64,000 nucleotides of DNA from Brevibacillus_H sp049846925. GTDB lineage: Bacteria; Bacillota; Bacilli; Brevibacillales; Brevibacillaceae. Made by a program: the position numbers and the translations under genes. Each line of letters begins with the position of its first letter. The stretch's first letter is position 1. Below, piece after piece: positions 52,312 to 62,096 of this stretch. The stretch lies in the NCBI RefSeq assembly GCF_049846925.1, contig NZ_JBNCMT010000010.1:62001-126000 (forward strand), in the 5' to 3' direction. The notes beneath the pieces were generated by a model that was given only the letters and a program-made list of their open reading frames with translations, ran no database searches and had not been told where the DNA came from.

Positions 52312-53532
52312 TTATGAGTGGAATAGCTCTAATGGCTGCACCTTGTAGGCTCTAAGTGCTGGCCAGATCGAAGCAACAACTCCCAGAATCAATGCTCCCA
52401 GCATGATATAAACCTCCGAGTAGAAGAACGTCCATGGCTGAATCTGAATTCCGGCGTAATCAAAAATCTTGCCACTCACCATCCAACTGCCCACATGCCC
52501 GGTCACAATACCTACAATCATCCCGATACTGGTCAAAATACTGCCCTCGATCAGCATCCCAGACATGATATACATTTTTGATTTACCGAGTAGGCGCAGT
52601 AAGCCAATATCTTTTTTTCGTTCAGCAGCACTGGCTGACAAGGACAGGAGAACTGCTATTGAAGCGAGCAATACACTCGCAAACGCCATCAGCTTTACCA
52701 GTTTCCCACCCACATCAAGCATATTGATGACATCAGCGATCGTTTTACTGCTATAAACCGCCTGAACCTTTTCTTGCTGATTCATTTGACTCTTGAGCAT
52801 TTGCAGTTCAGCGAGTCCTTTGGGTTTCACCACGATGGCTGTGATATCCCCTTCACCTGCATGCTCTTCGTTCCCTTGCGTGCCTTGTTGTTCAGCTTCG
52901 TGTCCTTCCCCTCCGTGAATCAACCAAGCGGTATCGACTGTTGTAAAGATCGCCTTATCATCTGGCGTAAACAATGGAGGAAGAATCCCGACCACTTTAT
53001 AGGTGAGATTGTCGTGTTCCTCTGTTTTGGACCAAACTGCTCCGTGCCCGCCGTAAAACTCATCCCCCACTCGTAAGCCAAGAGTCTTTGCCACATGTGA
53101 TCCAATCAAAACTTCACCGGGTTTCTGATAAAGAGTCCCTTCTAGCAAGGATGCATCCGGGTAACGTGTACTTAGATAGCCCGTCTCTGTGCCTACTATC
53201 TGAAATCCTTGATAATTGTCTCCTTTGGTAACGGGATATGCCTTATCAACCCATTCACTTTGTTGAATCTGTTCATAAATCTCGTAAGAAATATTGCCGA
53301 CAGGTGCACCCAGGTGATAAAACGTATTCAAAGCCAACTGGGTTCCGCTTCCTTCTGCACCAATCACCAGCTCGTATGGTCCGTAGCCTTTGGCAGCACC
53401 TTTTTCTACCCCTTCTTGGGTAAGGGTGATAAAGACAGCCAGCGCCACAGCGACCGCTACCGAGAAGATCGTAAGGACAGAGATCGTCTTGCGGAATCGT
53501 ATATTTTTCCATGCTGTACCCCATAGACTCAA
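52312..53532 (-). CDS. FtsX/MacB-type ABC permease with His-rich loop
   Basis: A 406-residue permease. A first helix (about 15-37), an outside MacB-type domain (about 38-275), and three helices at the C terminus (about 280-395) make the four-helix FtsX form. A loop at about 205-230 (HGGEGHEAEQQGTQGNEEHAGEG) is rich in His and Glu and may bind metal. The TTG start at 53532 overlaps the ATPase stop (TTGA) and has GGAGG 8 nt upstream. It pairs with the ATPase and lipoprotein genes on either side. The role is likely extracellular substrate release or metal homeostasis. Confidence 0.85.
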   Translation of the reverse strand: MSLWGTAWKNIRFRKTISVLTIFSVAVAVALAVFITLTQEGVEKGAAKGYGPYELVIGAEGSGTQLALNTFYHLGAPVGNISYEIYEQIQQSEWVDKAYPVTKGDNYQGFQIVGTETGYLSTRYPDASLLEGTLYQKPGEVLIGSHVAKTLGLRVGDEFYGGHGAVWSKTEEHDNLTYKVVGILPPLFTPDDKAIFTTVDTAWLIHGGEGHEAEQQGTQGNEEHAGEGDITAIVVKPKGLAELQMLKSQMNQQEKVQAVYSSKTIADVINMLDVGGKLVKLMAFASVLLASIAVLLSLSASAAERKKDIGLLRLLGKSKMYIMSGMLIEGSILTSIGMIVGIVTGHVGSWMVSGKIFDYAGIQIQPWTFFYSEVYIMLGALILGVVASIWPALRAYKVQPLELFHS

Positions 53533-54209
53533 GCAAGCCGCCTCCGTTCCATCAACAGTTGATTGTAGTCCTGCATCTGAATCACCTTGGGGAACCTTTC
53601 AGCTAACGGCAAATCATGCGTAACACAAAGCAAGGTCTGCCCGCTTTCGGAGCATAGCTTCAGCATTAGCTCCATCATTTCTCCAGCAGTCTCATAATCC
53701 AGACTTCCTGTCGGTTCGTCAGCCAATACGATCCCGGGCTGGTTGATGAAAGCTCGAATCAAAGCAACCCGCTGCTGCTGTCCTCTCGATAGCTGCCCCG
53801 GTCGATGGTCTCTCCGGTCAGCTAGTCCAACTCGCTCGAACCAGTCTGCTAGTAATTGCTCCTGTTCCTGTTTTCGCATCTGAGGCAAAATCAGCTTTAC
53901 GTTCTCTTCTGCCGTCAAGCTGGGAATGAGATGAAAATCCTGAAACACGTAGCCAATCTGCCGGGCACGAAACTGATCCCGAGCTCTCTCACCCAGTTTG
54001 CTGATGTCTATCTCGTTCACTAGAATCTGTCCTTCGTTTACCTCGATCACTCCACCGATAATATGAAGCAAGGTGCTCTTTCCACAGCCACTTGGTCCGA
54101 TAATAGCCACCTTTTCTCCCTTACTTACATGCAACTGGGCAATGTCCAAAACAGGTGTCTCTGTGTTCGAAACGGTATATGTTTTCTTGAGTCCTCTGAT
54201 GGAAATCAT
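53529..54209 (-). CDS. ABC transporter ATP-binding protein (LolD-like)
   Basis: A 226-residue ATPase. The ATG at 54209 is chosen for GGAGGGGA 9 nt upstream; a GTG 9 bp earlier is too near. Walker A is GPSGCGKST, the signature is LSRGQQQRVALIRA (Arg for Gly in the second position), Walker B is IVLADEPTG. It serves the FtsX-type permease that follows with a 4-bp overlap. Substitution in the signature is seen in other members and need not abolish activity. Confidence 0.9.
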   Translation of the reverse strand: MISIRGLKKTYTVSNTETPVLDIAQLHVSKGEKVAIIGPSGCGKSTLLHIIGGVIEVNEGQILVNEIDISKLGERARDQFRARQIGYVFQDFHLIPSLTAEENVKLILPQMRKQEQEQLLADWFERVGLADRRDHRPGQLSRGQQQRVALIRAFINQPGIVLADEPTGSLDYETAGEMMELMLKLCSESGQTLLCVTHDLPLAERFPKVIQMQDYNQLLMERRRLA

Positions 54210-54283
54210 GACATGCACTCCCCTCCACTAGAAAAGAATAGAAGACAGGAATTCATCCTGCCCTCTCTCCTATGTACCAATCC

Positions 54284-55975
54284 CTATTCAAACACAATGC
54301 GCTCAGATAAGGTGTCCCAACTGATTTTCTTACCTGACACCTGTGCGAATGCTTCTAGTGATAGGTAAAGCTTTTTGTTGTCCATTTCTGCGACTACCTT
54401 GATTTCTTTCCCGTTCAGTTGAACTTTCAAAGTGGAGGTATTAACTACCAGCTTTTGATCGTTTTGGGTGATCGTCACTTCGTTTGTTTTGTTTTCCACT
54501 TTTGCACCAAGCGCTGTTGCCAAAGCTTCAGCAGGATAGAGGACTGCTCCTTCTTTATTCACTTTAAATTTCGGGTACAGGTATTTAGCTTGTAATTCTG
54601 CTGTTGTTTTCTTGAGGTCAGCTCCAATTACCTTGGCACTTGCTTTTGCTATCTCTGTGTTGTCTACATTACCTGTAACCAATTCAGTAATCGGACCGTA
54701 CGCCCAGACACCAACGTCGACACCAGAGTGACCGTGGCCTGCCCAGCCAACCAGCAATCGTTTGGAAACAACAGCATTATAGGCTCCCTCTTGCTTGTAA
54801 GAAGAACCGTCACCTTTCAAGATAAACTCTGCCTCTTCATCAGTTAAATCCTTAATCCAGGTATTCTCGCTGACAATTTTCTTTACATCGTCTTTTGATT
54901 TCGCTTCGCTGAGTGCTTTGTTAATGTGTTCAGATGAGTGCACTTGTTTATCCCAGAGGCTGTCATTCAGTTCGTAAATGTTGTCACGGGATAAGGATAA
55001 TCCGCCTGTCTCGTGGTCTGCTGTAATGACGATAGAAGTATTTTTATCTTTCTTAGCGAAGTCCAGGGCTACTTTCACAGCCGCATCGAAATCGAGTGTT
55101 TCCTGAATGGTCGAAGGGAAGTCATTGGCATGGCTGGCATGGTCAATCCGCCCACCTTCAATCATCATGACAAAGCCATCTTTATCTTTGGAAAGAAGCT
55201 CAATTGCCTTCTCCGTCATTTCTGCCAGATTCGGAGTAGACTCGCTTCGATCCGGGACGTAATTCACGTGAGAGCTTCCAAAGAAACCAAGTGCCTTTTC
55301 GGAGTCTAGTGAGCGAAGGCCATCTTTGTCTCCCACGACTTGGTAACCTTTTGCTTCGAAATCAGCGATGATGCTCTTGTCCGCACGCTTGCCCTTTTCA
55401 TCTTTGGACAAGAAGAAGCTTTTTCCGCCGCCGAACAGGACATCTACGCCGCTATCCAGGTACTGTGAGGCAATTGCACTTTCGTTGTCACGATGACGTA
55501 CATGTGACGCATAAACGGCTGGGGTAGCATGGGTGATACGTGCTGTTGTCACAAGACCAGTTGCCTTTCCGATTTTCTCTGCTGCTTCGATAACGGAAGC
55601 ATATGGCTTGGCGACATCTTCATTCGATACGCTAATTCCTGCGTTGTACGTTTTATTGCCTGTTGCAAAGGCAGTACCCGCCGATGCTGAGTCTGTTACA
55701 ATTCCAGAGACGATTGTTCCCCCATCTTCACCACGATCAGCATAGGTTGTAGCCTGACCAACATAGATTTCGTCCAGGTTTAAGTGGTCGATTCCTTTTT
55801 GACGTTGCAAATACAGGCGTGCAGCGGTAACTTGAGCTGGCCCCATTCCATCTCCGATCAAGACGATCAGATTTTTGGAAGCTTTCTTGTCCGCACCCAC
55901 GACAGGCGTAGCTCCTACTACAGCAGTACAAGCTAGCGTTGCAGACAACAAACCGCCGATCCATTTGTTTTTCAT
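54284..55975 (-). CDS. Secreted alkaline phosphatase with C-terminal copper-amine-oxidase-like domain
   Basis: A 563-residue protein. A signal peptide (about 1-28) ends near VGA. The alkaline phosphatase domain (about 32-450) has LIVLIGDGMG, the nucleophile region TDSASAGTAFATG (Ser of DSA), IEGGRIDHASH and TADHETGG, plus VDVGVWAYGP. All metal-ligand positions look intact. A C-terminal Cu-amine-oxidase-N-like domain (about 470-563) carries YPAEALATALGA and ends in ERIVFE; such domains often attach Paenibacillaceae enzymes to the wall. TTTACA-type repeats in the leader might be Pho boxes, but the spacing is not 11 bp. Confidence 0.92.
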   Translation of the reverse strand: MKNKWIGGLLSATLACTAVVGATPVVGADKKASKNLIVLIGDGMGPAQVTAARLYLQRQKGIDHLNLDEIYVGQATTYADRGEDGGTIVSGIVTDSASAGTAFATGNKTYNAGISVSNEDVAKPYASVIEAAEKIGKATGLVTTARITHATPAVYASHVRHRDNESAIASQYLDSGVDVLFGGGKSFFLSKDEKGKRADKSIIADFEAKGYQVVGDKDGLRSLDSEKALGFFGSSHVNYVPDRSESTPNLAEMTEKAIELLSKDKDGFVMMIEGGRIDHASHANDFPSTIQETLDFDAAVKVALDFAKKDKNTSIVITADHETGGLSLSRDNIYELNDSLWDKQVHSSEHINKALSEAKSKDDVKKIVSENTWIKDLTDEEAEFILKGDGSSYKQEGAYNAVVSKRLLVGWAGHGHSGVDVGVWAYGPITELVTGNVDNTEIAKASAKVIGADLKKTTAELQAKYLYPKFKVNKEGAVLYPAEALATALGAKVENKTNEVTITQNDQKLVVNTSTLKVQLNGKEIKVVAEMDNKKLYLSLEAFAQVSGKKISWDTLSERIVFE

Positions 55976-56175
55976 GATTTCCTCTCCTTTAACTGATTCA
56001 ATCGATAGATAATGGCAAATGATATTCTCTGTCGTTAATGTTACCTGCTGAATATGTGGGCAAGGTAAATAGGACGTTAAAGAACAATCAAATTATTGTA
56101 AATATTGTAAATGGGTACGTCAAAAAACCTTGCCATCAAGCAGCAAGGGTAGTTACTCGTCTATTAACTCTATTG

Positions 56176-57282
56176 CTAATGCGTTTGCGTATGTTCTGCC
56201 GACGTATCGTGAGAGCAGTTTTGATTGACTGGTATCCCTATTTTGCGTGGAGTGATGTTTGCCGGATCAAGACCATGCCCTAGTGAGCCGTAAACATTTC
56301 CGATATGCGGGTCAATCAATTCGGTCTGGTTATAGTAAATACGGGGCGTCTTCCAAAGTGATAGCAATGCTCGGCCAAGCGGCATCTCATGGTAGCGATC
56401 AGGCCACATGTGCAGGATTTGTTGTTTCACCATTGGATAGTATTTGGAGCTCATCCCCGGAAAAATATGATGCTCTGTGTGATAAGAGAAATTAAAGTGG
56501 AGAACATTCACCCAGCGAGGCACGGTAACCGATAGGCTGTTAGCCAGCGGGTCATTGACGGGAACAAGCGGGTTCAGCCGATGATTCGTTGCGATATAGG
56601 CCATGACAATAAAATTGGCAATCAATAGCGGAATCACAAAGGCAAACAGCCACTTTACTGGCCCCATCCAAACTAGCAAGCCGATCCATGTTCCCCATGG
56701 CAAAAGCAATTGCATCCAGACAATCGGTTGCTTCTGAGGCCCGAACTCCTTTAGAAAGCGGAAAAACATATTCAATGAATGATAGGTAAAGGTAACGCTT
56801 AAGGAAAGAAAGCCCAGAAGGGAGCGAACCCAGAATGGCAGTCGATAAAGCCGACGCAAAACAGGTTCCCGCAAGAACTGTTCCAGCGTGGGAAAGGCAT
56901 CCGGGTCTTGATCTGCATCCTGTGTATGCACGTGATGGCTCAAATTATGCCACTCTCTCCATAGTTTCGGCCCCGTGCTTAATGGCCACAAAAAAATCGC
57001 TCCAAGGATTTCACGAAGCCATGGTTTCCTGACGACCGTCCCGTGCAATATCTCATGCCCCAAAAATCCCATAGAAGCAAAGCTCGCTCCCAAGACGAGG
57101 GCGATCAGCAGGTTTCCCCAGATTGCAAGATTCAGAAATCCTATTATCAGCATGCCTGTAATTACGACTGCCAGAAATGCGAGACCACCCCACAGCCGCT
57201 CGGGAACAGGCTTGAATGCTTTTTTAGGTAAATTGGGAGAAATGCGTGCTGCATACCATCCAAATGATTGAAGATCCTTCAT
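56176..57282 (-). CDS. Membrane fatty acid desaturase
   Basis: A 368-residue di-iron membrane desaturase. The three histidine boxes are HEILHG, HNLSHHVH and HTEHHIF, with spacing typical of acyl-lipid or acyl-CoA desaturases. Four membrane helices surround them. GGAG lies 8 nt before the ATG. It is a single gene. It probably adjusts membrane fluidity, e.g. in cold. The regiospecificity is not predictable from sequence alone. Confidence 0.92.
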   Translation of the reverse strand: MKDLQSFGWYAARISPNLPKKAFKPVPERLWGGLAFLAVVITGMLIIGFLNLAIWGNLLIALVLGASFASMGFLGHEILHGTVVRKPWLREILGAIFLWPLSTGPKLWREWHNLSHHVHTQDADQDPDAFPTLEQFLREPVLRRLYRLPFWVRSLLGFLSLSVTFTYHSLNMFFRFLKEFGPQKQPIVWMQLLLPWGTWIGLLVWMGPVKWLFAFVIPLLIANFIVMAYIATNHRLNPLVPVNDPLANSLSVTVPRWVNVLHFNFSYHTEHHIFPGMSSKYYPMVKQQILHMWPDRYHEMPLGRALLSLWKTPRIYYNQTELIDPHIGNVYGSLGHGLDPANITPRKIGIPVNQNCSHDTSAEHTQTH

Positions 57283-57359
57283 GATTAACTCCTTTCATAT
57301 GACAGTTCATTTGCTGTACTTCTCCATTATTCCAAATTCATTTCTACTATAAACGCAAA

Positions 57360-57382
57360 AGAAAAAGCCTTGCGTACAAGGC
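57360..57382 (-). terminator. Terminator of the NapH-like gene
   Basis: A GCCTTG/CAAGGC stem with loop TACG is followed on the minus strand by TTTTTCTTTT. Confidence 0.75.
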
Positions 57383-57422
57383 CCTCGAAAGTGATATTAA
57401 GCGATTTTCGATTTCTAGATTT

Positions 57423-58439
57423 CTAGTGATTGATTGAGTCCACGTACGGAATTAAAAACTTGAACTCTTCATAGGAAATCGATGTCTCCCAGTACCCCAT
57501 AAGTTTTGCTGCCAATACAGACAGCGCAAACAGGAGCAGGAAGCTTACTGGTACTACCCACTTGTTTACCTTTTTGGGCCCCACTGTCATGTTAAGCGTA
57601 TCTTTAATCGGACAAGCCTCGACACATTGCATGCATGATGAGCATTCGGGTGTCAGCACCGCTTTCTTTTCTGAAACACGGATGCCTTGTGGGCAAACCC
57701 TTGTGCACTGGTGACAGCTAATACACGTATTCTCATTCCGTTTAATTTTTGTGATTCCAAACAACGAGCCCAAACCAATCAGTGCGCCGTATGGACACAG
57801 ATAGCGGCACCAGAAGTTTTTGACGAACAGAGACAATGCAAACAATACGATGATGACTTTTAGCGAAAAGTAGCTTATGTCCAGGAAAAACAGAAGCATT
57901 TTGATATCGGACACTTTGTTATAGTCTGTCTGCAGGAATTGCGCTGAGGCAAGTACAGGCATGTCAAAAACAACAATTTTTATGAAGAAAAACAGCAGCA
58001 GATACTTCAGTGTATAGAGTGGGTAGGCTAACCAGGTTGGTGGATTAAACGTTCTTCCCAGGATCTTTTGCCCCAGCGCTCCTGTAAACTCGCTGATGGT
58101 TCCAACCGGGCAAAACCAGCTACAGAAAGACTTTCGCAGCAGCAATCCAGATCCCACGAAAATCATAAACAAGACAAGTCCCGCCGGATGGATCGTATCA
58201 AATTCCCCCGTGAGCACCCAGACCTTGAAAGAAACGAGAGCACTAATCGGCAAAAACCCTTCTACTGCTGCCGGTCTTTCAACAAAAGGGCCTGCTCCGG
58301 TGGCAAAGTGCATATAAAATTGGTAGAACTGCATGCCTACATATAGCAAAAACAGGGAAAACAGGAGCTGCACCGTATGTCGTGCCAATTGTACGGGTTT
58401 TCTTTTCAAATATATTTTGAAGTAGTTTTTGGTCTTCAT
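57423..58439 (-). CDS. NapH/NosR/FixG-like membrane iron-sulfur protein
   Basis: A 338-residue protein. The ATG at 58439 follows GGAGGG by 6 nt; an ATG 18 bp earlier is not preferred. Several membrane helices carry Cys motifs CSWFCPVGT and CRYLCPYGA, and a cytoplasmic segment holds two [4Fe-4S] motifs (CISCHQCTRVCP and CSSCMQCVEACP). A last helix ends the protein. It passes electrons from a membrane donor to periplasmic-side or cofactor-assembly proteins. No flavin-binding partner is encoded next to it. The ApbE-containing operon at 9-11 kb could be functionally related, an inference. Confidence 0.85.
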   Translation of the reverse strand: MKTKNYFKIYLKRKPVQLARHTVQLLFSLFLLYVGMQFYQFYMHFATGAGPFVERPAAVEGFLPISALVSFKVWVLTGEFDTIHPAGLVLFMIFVGSGLLLRKSFCSWFCPVGTISEFTGALGQKILGRTFNPPTWLAYPLYTLKYLLLFFFIKIVVFDMPVLASAQFLQTDYNKVSDIKMLLFFLDISYFSLKVIIVLFALSLFVKNFWCRYLCPYGALIGLGSLFGITKIKRNENTCISCHQCTRVCPQGIRVSEKKAVLTPECSSCMQCVEACPIKDTLNMTVGPKKVNKWVVPVSFLLLFALSVLAAKLMGYWETSISYEEFKFLIPYVDSINH

Positions 58440-58641
58440 GCTACTCCCTCCATTCATCCTCCCTTAACTATAAAAAATGAATGGAAAACAAATTGTGATG
58501 TAGATTTCAAATTCCCCGTCATTCGACAAGAGTTCATGAAGCTGTCATAAATAAAAAAGCAGAAAGTTGTCGAACAAGCAAAGTTGTAATAAAATCATAA
58601 TAGTCTAATTTTTCCCATTATTGGTCAAAAGAGGTGTTATT

Positions 58642-58884
58642 ATGAGAAGAAGAAATACCCAAGCTTTTACTTTTTTGGCCTGGGCGTCCTTCGTGCTTGC
58701 TGTTTTGGCGATGTTTATTGGAATTTACACGCTCGAAGCCAGCTTGCCTGTGAAAGGGTATTATGCTGTAACGTCATTTTTCTTAATCATGTCGTGTTTT
58801 GTGTTGCAAAAAACCATTCGTGACAATCAGGAAGACGATGATAAAATATCAGCTTCCTCGAACAAGATTGATCCCGAGTTGTAA
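58642..58884 (+). CDS. YiaA/YiaB two-helix membrane protein
   Basis: An 80-residue protein from ATG 58642 with AGAGGTG 5 nt upstream. Two membrane helices (about 9-32 and 37-60) are separated by SLPVKGYY, and the KGYYAVTSFFLIMS segment is typical of the YiaAB two-helix family. The function is unknown. The charged tail (about 60-80) is cytoplasmic or external. Confidence 0.8.
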   Translation: MRRRNTQAFTFLAWASFVLAVLAMFIGIYTLEASLPVKGYYAVTSFFLIMSCFVLQKTIRDNQEDDDKISASSNKIDPEL

Positions 58885-58933
58885 CAACAACGCTTAGGCA
58901 CGGGCTTTAATCCTCAGAAACTTCTTTTATACG

Positions 58934-58980
58934 ATCCCTTGGGGCTGCCGGTTGGCAATTCCAAGGGCTTTCTATTTTTG
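58934..58980 (+). terminator. Terminator after the YiaAB-like gene
   Basis: A CCCTTGG/CCAAGGG stem with inner pairing is followed by CTTTCTATTTTTG. Confidence 0.7.
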
Positions 58981-59179
58981 CCTGAAATTGTTTTCGCCTA
59001 TGGTATTCGTATATAGATAGACATACAATGGTCGATAGAATAATTTTGATCAAAAATACAAACTGCTTTTTTCTTAATACATTTGTAAGAATTATAGAAA
59101 GTTTTTCGTAATAATCCCTTTGTACCATAGAGGTACGTCACTACCAGGAGGGATGAAGATTGCTCGGAGGTGTATTTGT

Positions 59180-59872
59180 TTGTCTAAATATCATGTTCTT
59201 GTCGTCGATGATGAAGCAGAGATCAGAGACGCATTGGAGATCTATCTAAAAAATGAAGAAATCTCCGTACATAAAGCAAGTAATGGACTCGAAGCATTGC
59301 AAGTATTGGAAGCAACTGAAATCCATCTGATCATTCTGGATATCATGATGCCCCAAATGGATGGAATCAAAGCTACCTTTACGATCAGGGAGAGCAAGAA
59401 CATTCCCATTATTCTACTCTCCGCCAAGTCAGAGGACACCGACAAAATCCTGGGACTTAACGTTGGTGCGGATGACTATGTAACCAAGCCTTTTAACCCG
59501 CTTGAGTTAATTGCCCGTGTAAAATCACAGCTACGCAGATATACGAATCTGGGCAACTACAAAGCAAGTGAGGATGAGATCCAGGTAAGGGGCCTCACCC
59601 TCAACAAAAGCACTAAATCGGTCACTGTTGATCAGGAGGATGTTCGCCTTACCGCTACGGAATATAAAATCCTTGAGTTGTTGATGGAAAACAAGGGAAG
59701 AGTCTTCTCAATCGAAGAGATTTATGAACGGGTGTGGAAAGAACCGTATTTACAAGGCGAAAACACCGTTGCCGTTCACGTCCGGAGAATTCGGGAGAAA
59801 ATCGAGATTAACCCGAAAGATCCGAAGTATTTGAAGGTGGTGTGGGGAATTGGATACAAAATCGAAAAATAA
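59180..59872 (+). CDS. OmpR-family response regulator
   Basis: A 230-residue regulator. The TTG at 59180 is chosen for GGAGGTG 7 nt upstream; the ATG at 59153 abuts its GGAGGG. The receiver has DDE at 10-12, phosphoacceptor Asp54 (IILDIMMPQMDG) and Lys in YVTKPFNP. The C-terminal winged helix has LTATEYKILELL and ends KVVWGIGYKIEK. It overlaps the kinase gene by 23 bp. It is of the VanR/YclJ type. No target sequence was found. Confidence 0.93.
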   Translation: MSKYHVLVVDDEAEIRDALEIYLKNEEISVHKASNGLEALQVLEATEIHLIILDIMMPQMDGIKATFTIRESKNIPIILLSAKSEDTDKILGLNVGADDYVTKPFNPLELIARVKSQLRRYTNLGNYKASEDEIQVRGLTLNKSTKSVTVDQEDVRLTATEYKILELLMENKGRVFSIEEIYERVWKEPYLQGENTVAVHVRRIREKIEINPKDPKYLKVVWGIGYKIEK

Positions 59873-62030
59873 TAAGTCTGTCCCGGGAGCCGCTCTCCTT
59901 ATATCATTGGCACTCCTGACGTTATCCTTTTTGGCAGCAGCAGACGTCATCGGACACAGAAAATACCTGACCGACAATTATTACTTTCAATCTCATACGT
60001 TTACAGACAACCTGAAAGTCTATTCTGGCTTGGTTTCTTCCTTTCATCTTGTATACGATGGTTTCGAACAGAAAACAGATGATCAGAAAATCGGAGAAGA
60101 TGAAATCCAGCGGTTGCGGCTACAAAAAGGGCTGGCTACCAAAGAAGTTGCTACGTCGCTTCAAGATGAATACAGTCAGAAGATCCAGGAGGCACTCCGC
60201 AGCGGTGATCAAGCCAAGGTAACCGTGCTTGGCAAAGAATTGGCTCAAAAGCTTGATGAAGTGAGAGCTAAGTATGACAAGTGGTTTGAGGATAGCAAAA
60301 AGGAGATTCTCAACTACAAGACAAGAGACTTCGAAAATCTGAAAAACAGCTATGCCATTAGAGATGGTGCCTTCTATTATTACATTCAGGATCTTACAAG
60401 TGGCAAGGTTTACACGAATACTTCCAACGGACCGGATGATCCTGCCATTCGTGAAAAGGAGTTGTATAGTGTTTCATTCCCACAGACATCGTTTGAAGAC
60501 CCGAATTTGCAATCGATGAACATCACATTCCAGCAGAATAATTGGAAAGGCGTATTTATCGTTCCACTAGAAGCAAAGGGAATCAGCCAAATCCATGCAG
60601 ACTATACCTATTTCAACACAATCAGGGACAGGTTAGTGAAAGAGATAGTAATATCGATCACTACGTTGCTTGGTGCTTGCTTACTCTACTATTTCTATCG
60701 CAGGCGTTGCCTGCATGAACAGGATCTCTTGGAGAAGCCATCTGCTCTTCTTCGCAAAATCCCGATTGATGTACGGGCAGCCCTATTCCTGATTATTTGC
60801 TTCCTGACGATTCTTTTGTCCATTCAATCATCCTTTTTTTACTTCCCGATCGGGTTAAATCACATACTCCTGTTTACGGTGATGTTCTGTTTGCTGTTTG
60901 TCCTGCTCCTGAACATCAGGGAAGAAATTCGACTCTTCTACAACAAATCAGAGCTTCATCAACAATGGCAGTCCAGTATGATCGTAACCATTTCCAGCCT
61001 GGTAAAAGAAAGCTTTGTCTACAAAAGTATCCTGTTTAAAGTGCTTTTGGTGTTACTGCTGACGTCCTTGTTAGGTCTGTTTTTTATCCTGGCTCTCATG
61101 GGACTGGATGACTCAGCCGAAGAACTGGTGATCTTTGCGATCGGTTACTTTTTTCTATACCTCGCTTTTGTTGTCCCCTATATCTTGCGGAGAGTAAGTC
61201 TCTTCAGCAAAATTTTCAAGGGGGCAGAGGAAATAGCGGCAGGCAACCTTACTTATAGTATTGATGAGAACGGTCAAGGCAACCTCTCCCATCTTGCACG
61301 AAATATAAATAACATGAAGCAAGGCTTCAAGCAGTCTCTCGAAAGCCATTTAAAAAGCGAACGCTTGAAATCTGAGTTAATCACCAATGTGTCACACGAT
61401 CTCAAAACGCCACTCACTTCCATTGTGAATTACATTGATTTACTGAAGAGAGAAGATGTAACGAGTGAACAAACAAAGCAATATATCGATGTCCTTGACC
61501 GAAAAGCATTGCGGCTCAAAACCCTCATCGATGATTTGTTTGAAGCTTCCAAGGTGGCAAGTGGTTCTGTAGAACTTAGCTTGGAGCGGGTCAATATCGC
61601 AAACCTGCTGAATCAAGCCCTCGCAGAATGCAGTGATCAGATTGAGAAATCCTCGTTAACCTTTCGGGTCAATGTAGAAAAGCCGCAGATGTTTGCTTAC
61701 GTCGACGGCAACAAGACATGGCGAGTGTTCGAAAATCTGATCAGCAACTCTCTCAAATATTCTCAGCCAGACACTAGAGTATATCTCTCTTTGGAAGAAC
61801 AGGAAACCTTCATTGTACTGACCATAAAGAATGTCTCTGCCTACGAAATCGACTTCGATGTGAATGAGTTGTTTGAACGCTTCAAGCGAGCCGATCAATC
61901 CAGACATACAGAAGGATCTGGCCTGGGGCTGGCTATCGCCAAAAGCATCATGGATTTGCAAGGTGGTCAGTTAGTGATTGAAGTTGATGGAGATTATTTC
62001 AAAGTAATTGTACGATTCGTCAAAGGATAA
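59850..62030 (+). CDS. Large VanS-like sensor histidine kinase
   Basis: A 726-residue kinase starting at TTG 59850, inside the end of the regulator gene. A membrane helix (about 12-33) precedes an extracellular coiled region (about 35-260, many Lys/Glu). Four to five helices (about 265-460) precede a HAMP-like linker (about 460-505). The phosphoacceptor is His515 in NVSHDLKTPLTS. The ATP domain has NLISNSLKYS, a degenerate region at EIDFDV and GSGLGLAIAKS. It pairs with the OmpR regulator. The wide sensor region is unusual; the signal is unknown. A bidirectional terminator follows. Confidence 0.92.
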   Translation: MDTKSKNNKSVPGAALLISLALLTLSFLAAADVIGHRKYLTDNYYFQSHTFTDNLKVYSGLVSSFHLVYDGFEQKTDDQKIGEDEIQRLRLQKGLATKEVATSLQDEYSQKIQEALRSGDQAKVTVLGKELAQKLDEVRAKYDKWFEDSKKEILNYKTRDFENLKNSYAIRDGAFYYYIQDLTSGKVYTNTSNGPDDPAIREKELYSVSFPQTSFEDPNLQSMNITFQQNNWKGVFIVPLEAKGISQIHADYTYFNTIRDRLVKEIVISITTLLGACLLYYFYRRRCLHEQDLLEKPSALLRKIPIDVRAALFLIICFLTILLSIQSSFFYFPIGLNHILLFTVMFCLLFVLLLNIREEIRLFYNKSELHQQWQSSMIVTISSLVKESFVYKSILFKVLLVLLLTSLLGLFFILALMGLDDSAEELVIFAIGYFFLYLAFVVPYILRRVSLFSKIFKGAEEIAAGNLTYSIDENGQGNLSHLARNINNMKQGFKQSLESHLKSERLKSELITNVSHDLKTPLTSIVNYIDLLKREDVTSEQTKQYIDVLDRKALRLKTLIDDLFEASKVASGSVELSLERVNIANLLNQALAECSDQIEKSSLTFRVNVEKPQMFAYVDGNKTWRVFENLISNSLKYSQPDTRVYLSLEEQETFIVLTIKNVSAYEIDFDVNELFERFKRADQSRHTEGSGLGLAIAKSIMDLQGGQLVIEVDGDYFKVIVRFVKG

Positions 62031-62042
62031 CTAGTAAAAAAT

Positions 62043-62081
62043 AAAAGCCCAATCCATGTTCGAGATGGATTGGGCTTTTTT
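62043..62081. terminator. Bidirectional terminator between kinase and nitronate-monooxygenase-like gene
   Basis: A perfect AAAAGCCCAATCCAT/ATGGATTGGGCTTTT stem with a 7-nt loop lies between convergent genes. Confidence 0.9.
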
Positions 62082-62096
62082 GCTGTTGGTACTATT

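Noticed and set aside
55976..56175. Pho boxes before the alkaline phosphatase gene
   Set aside because: TTTACA-like hexamers occur but are 9 bp apart, not the 11-bp period of PhoP boxes, in an AT-rich stretch.
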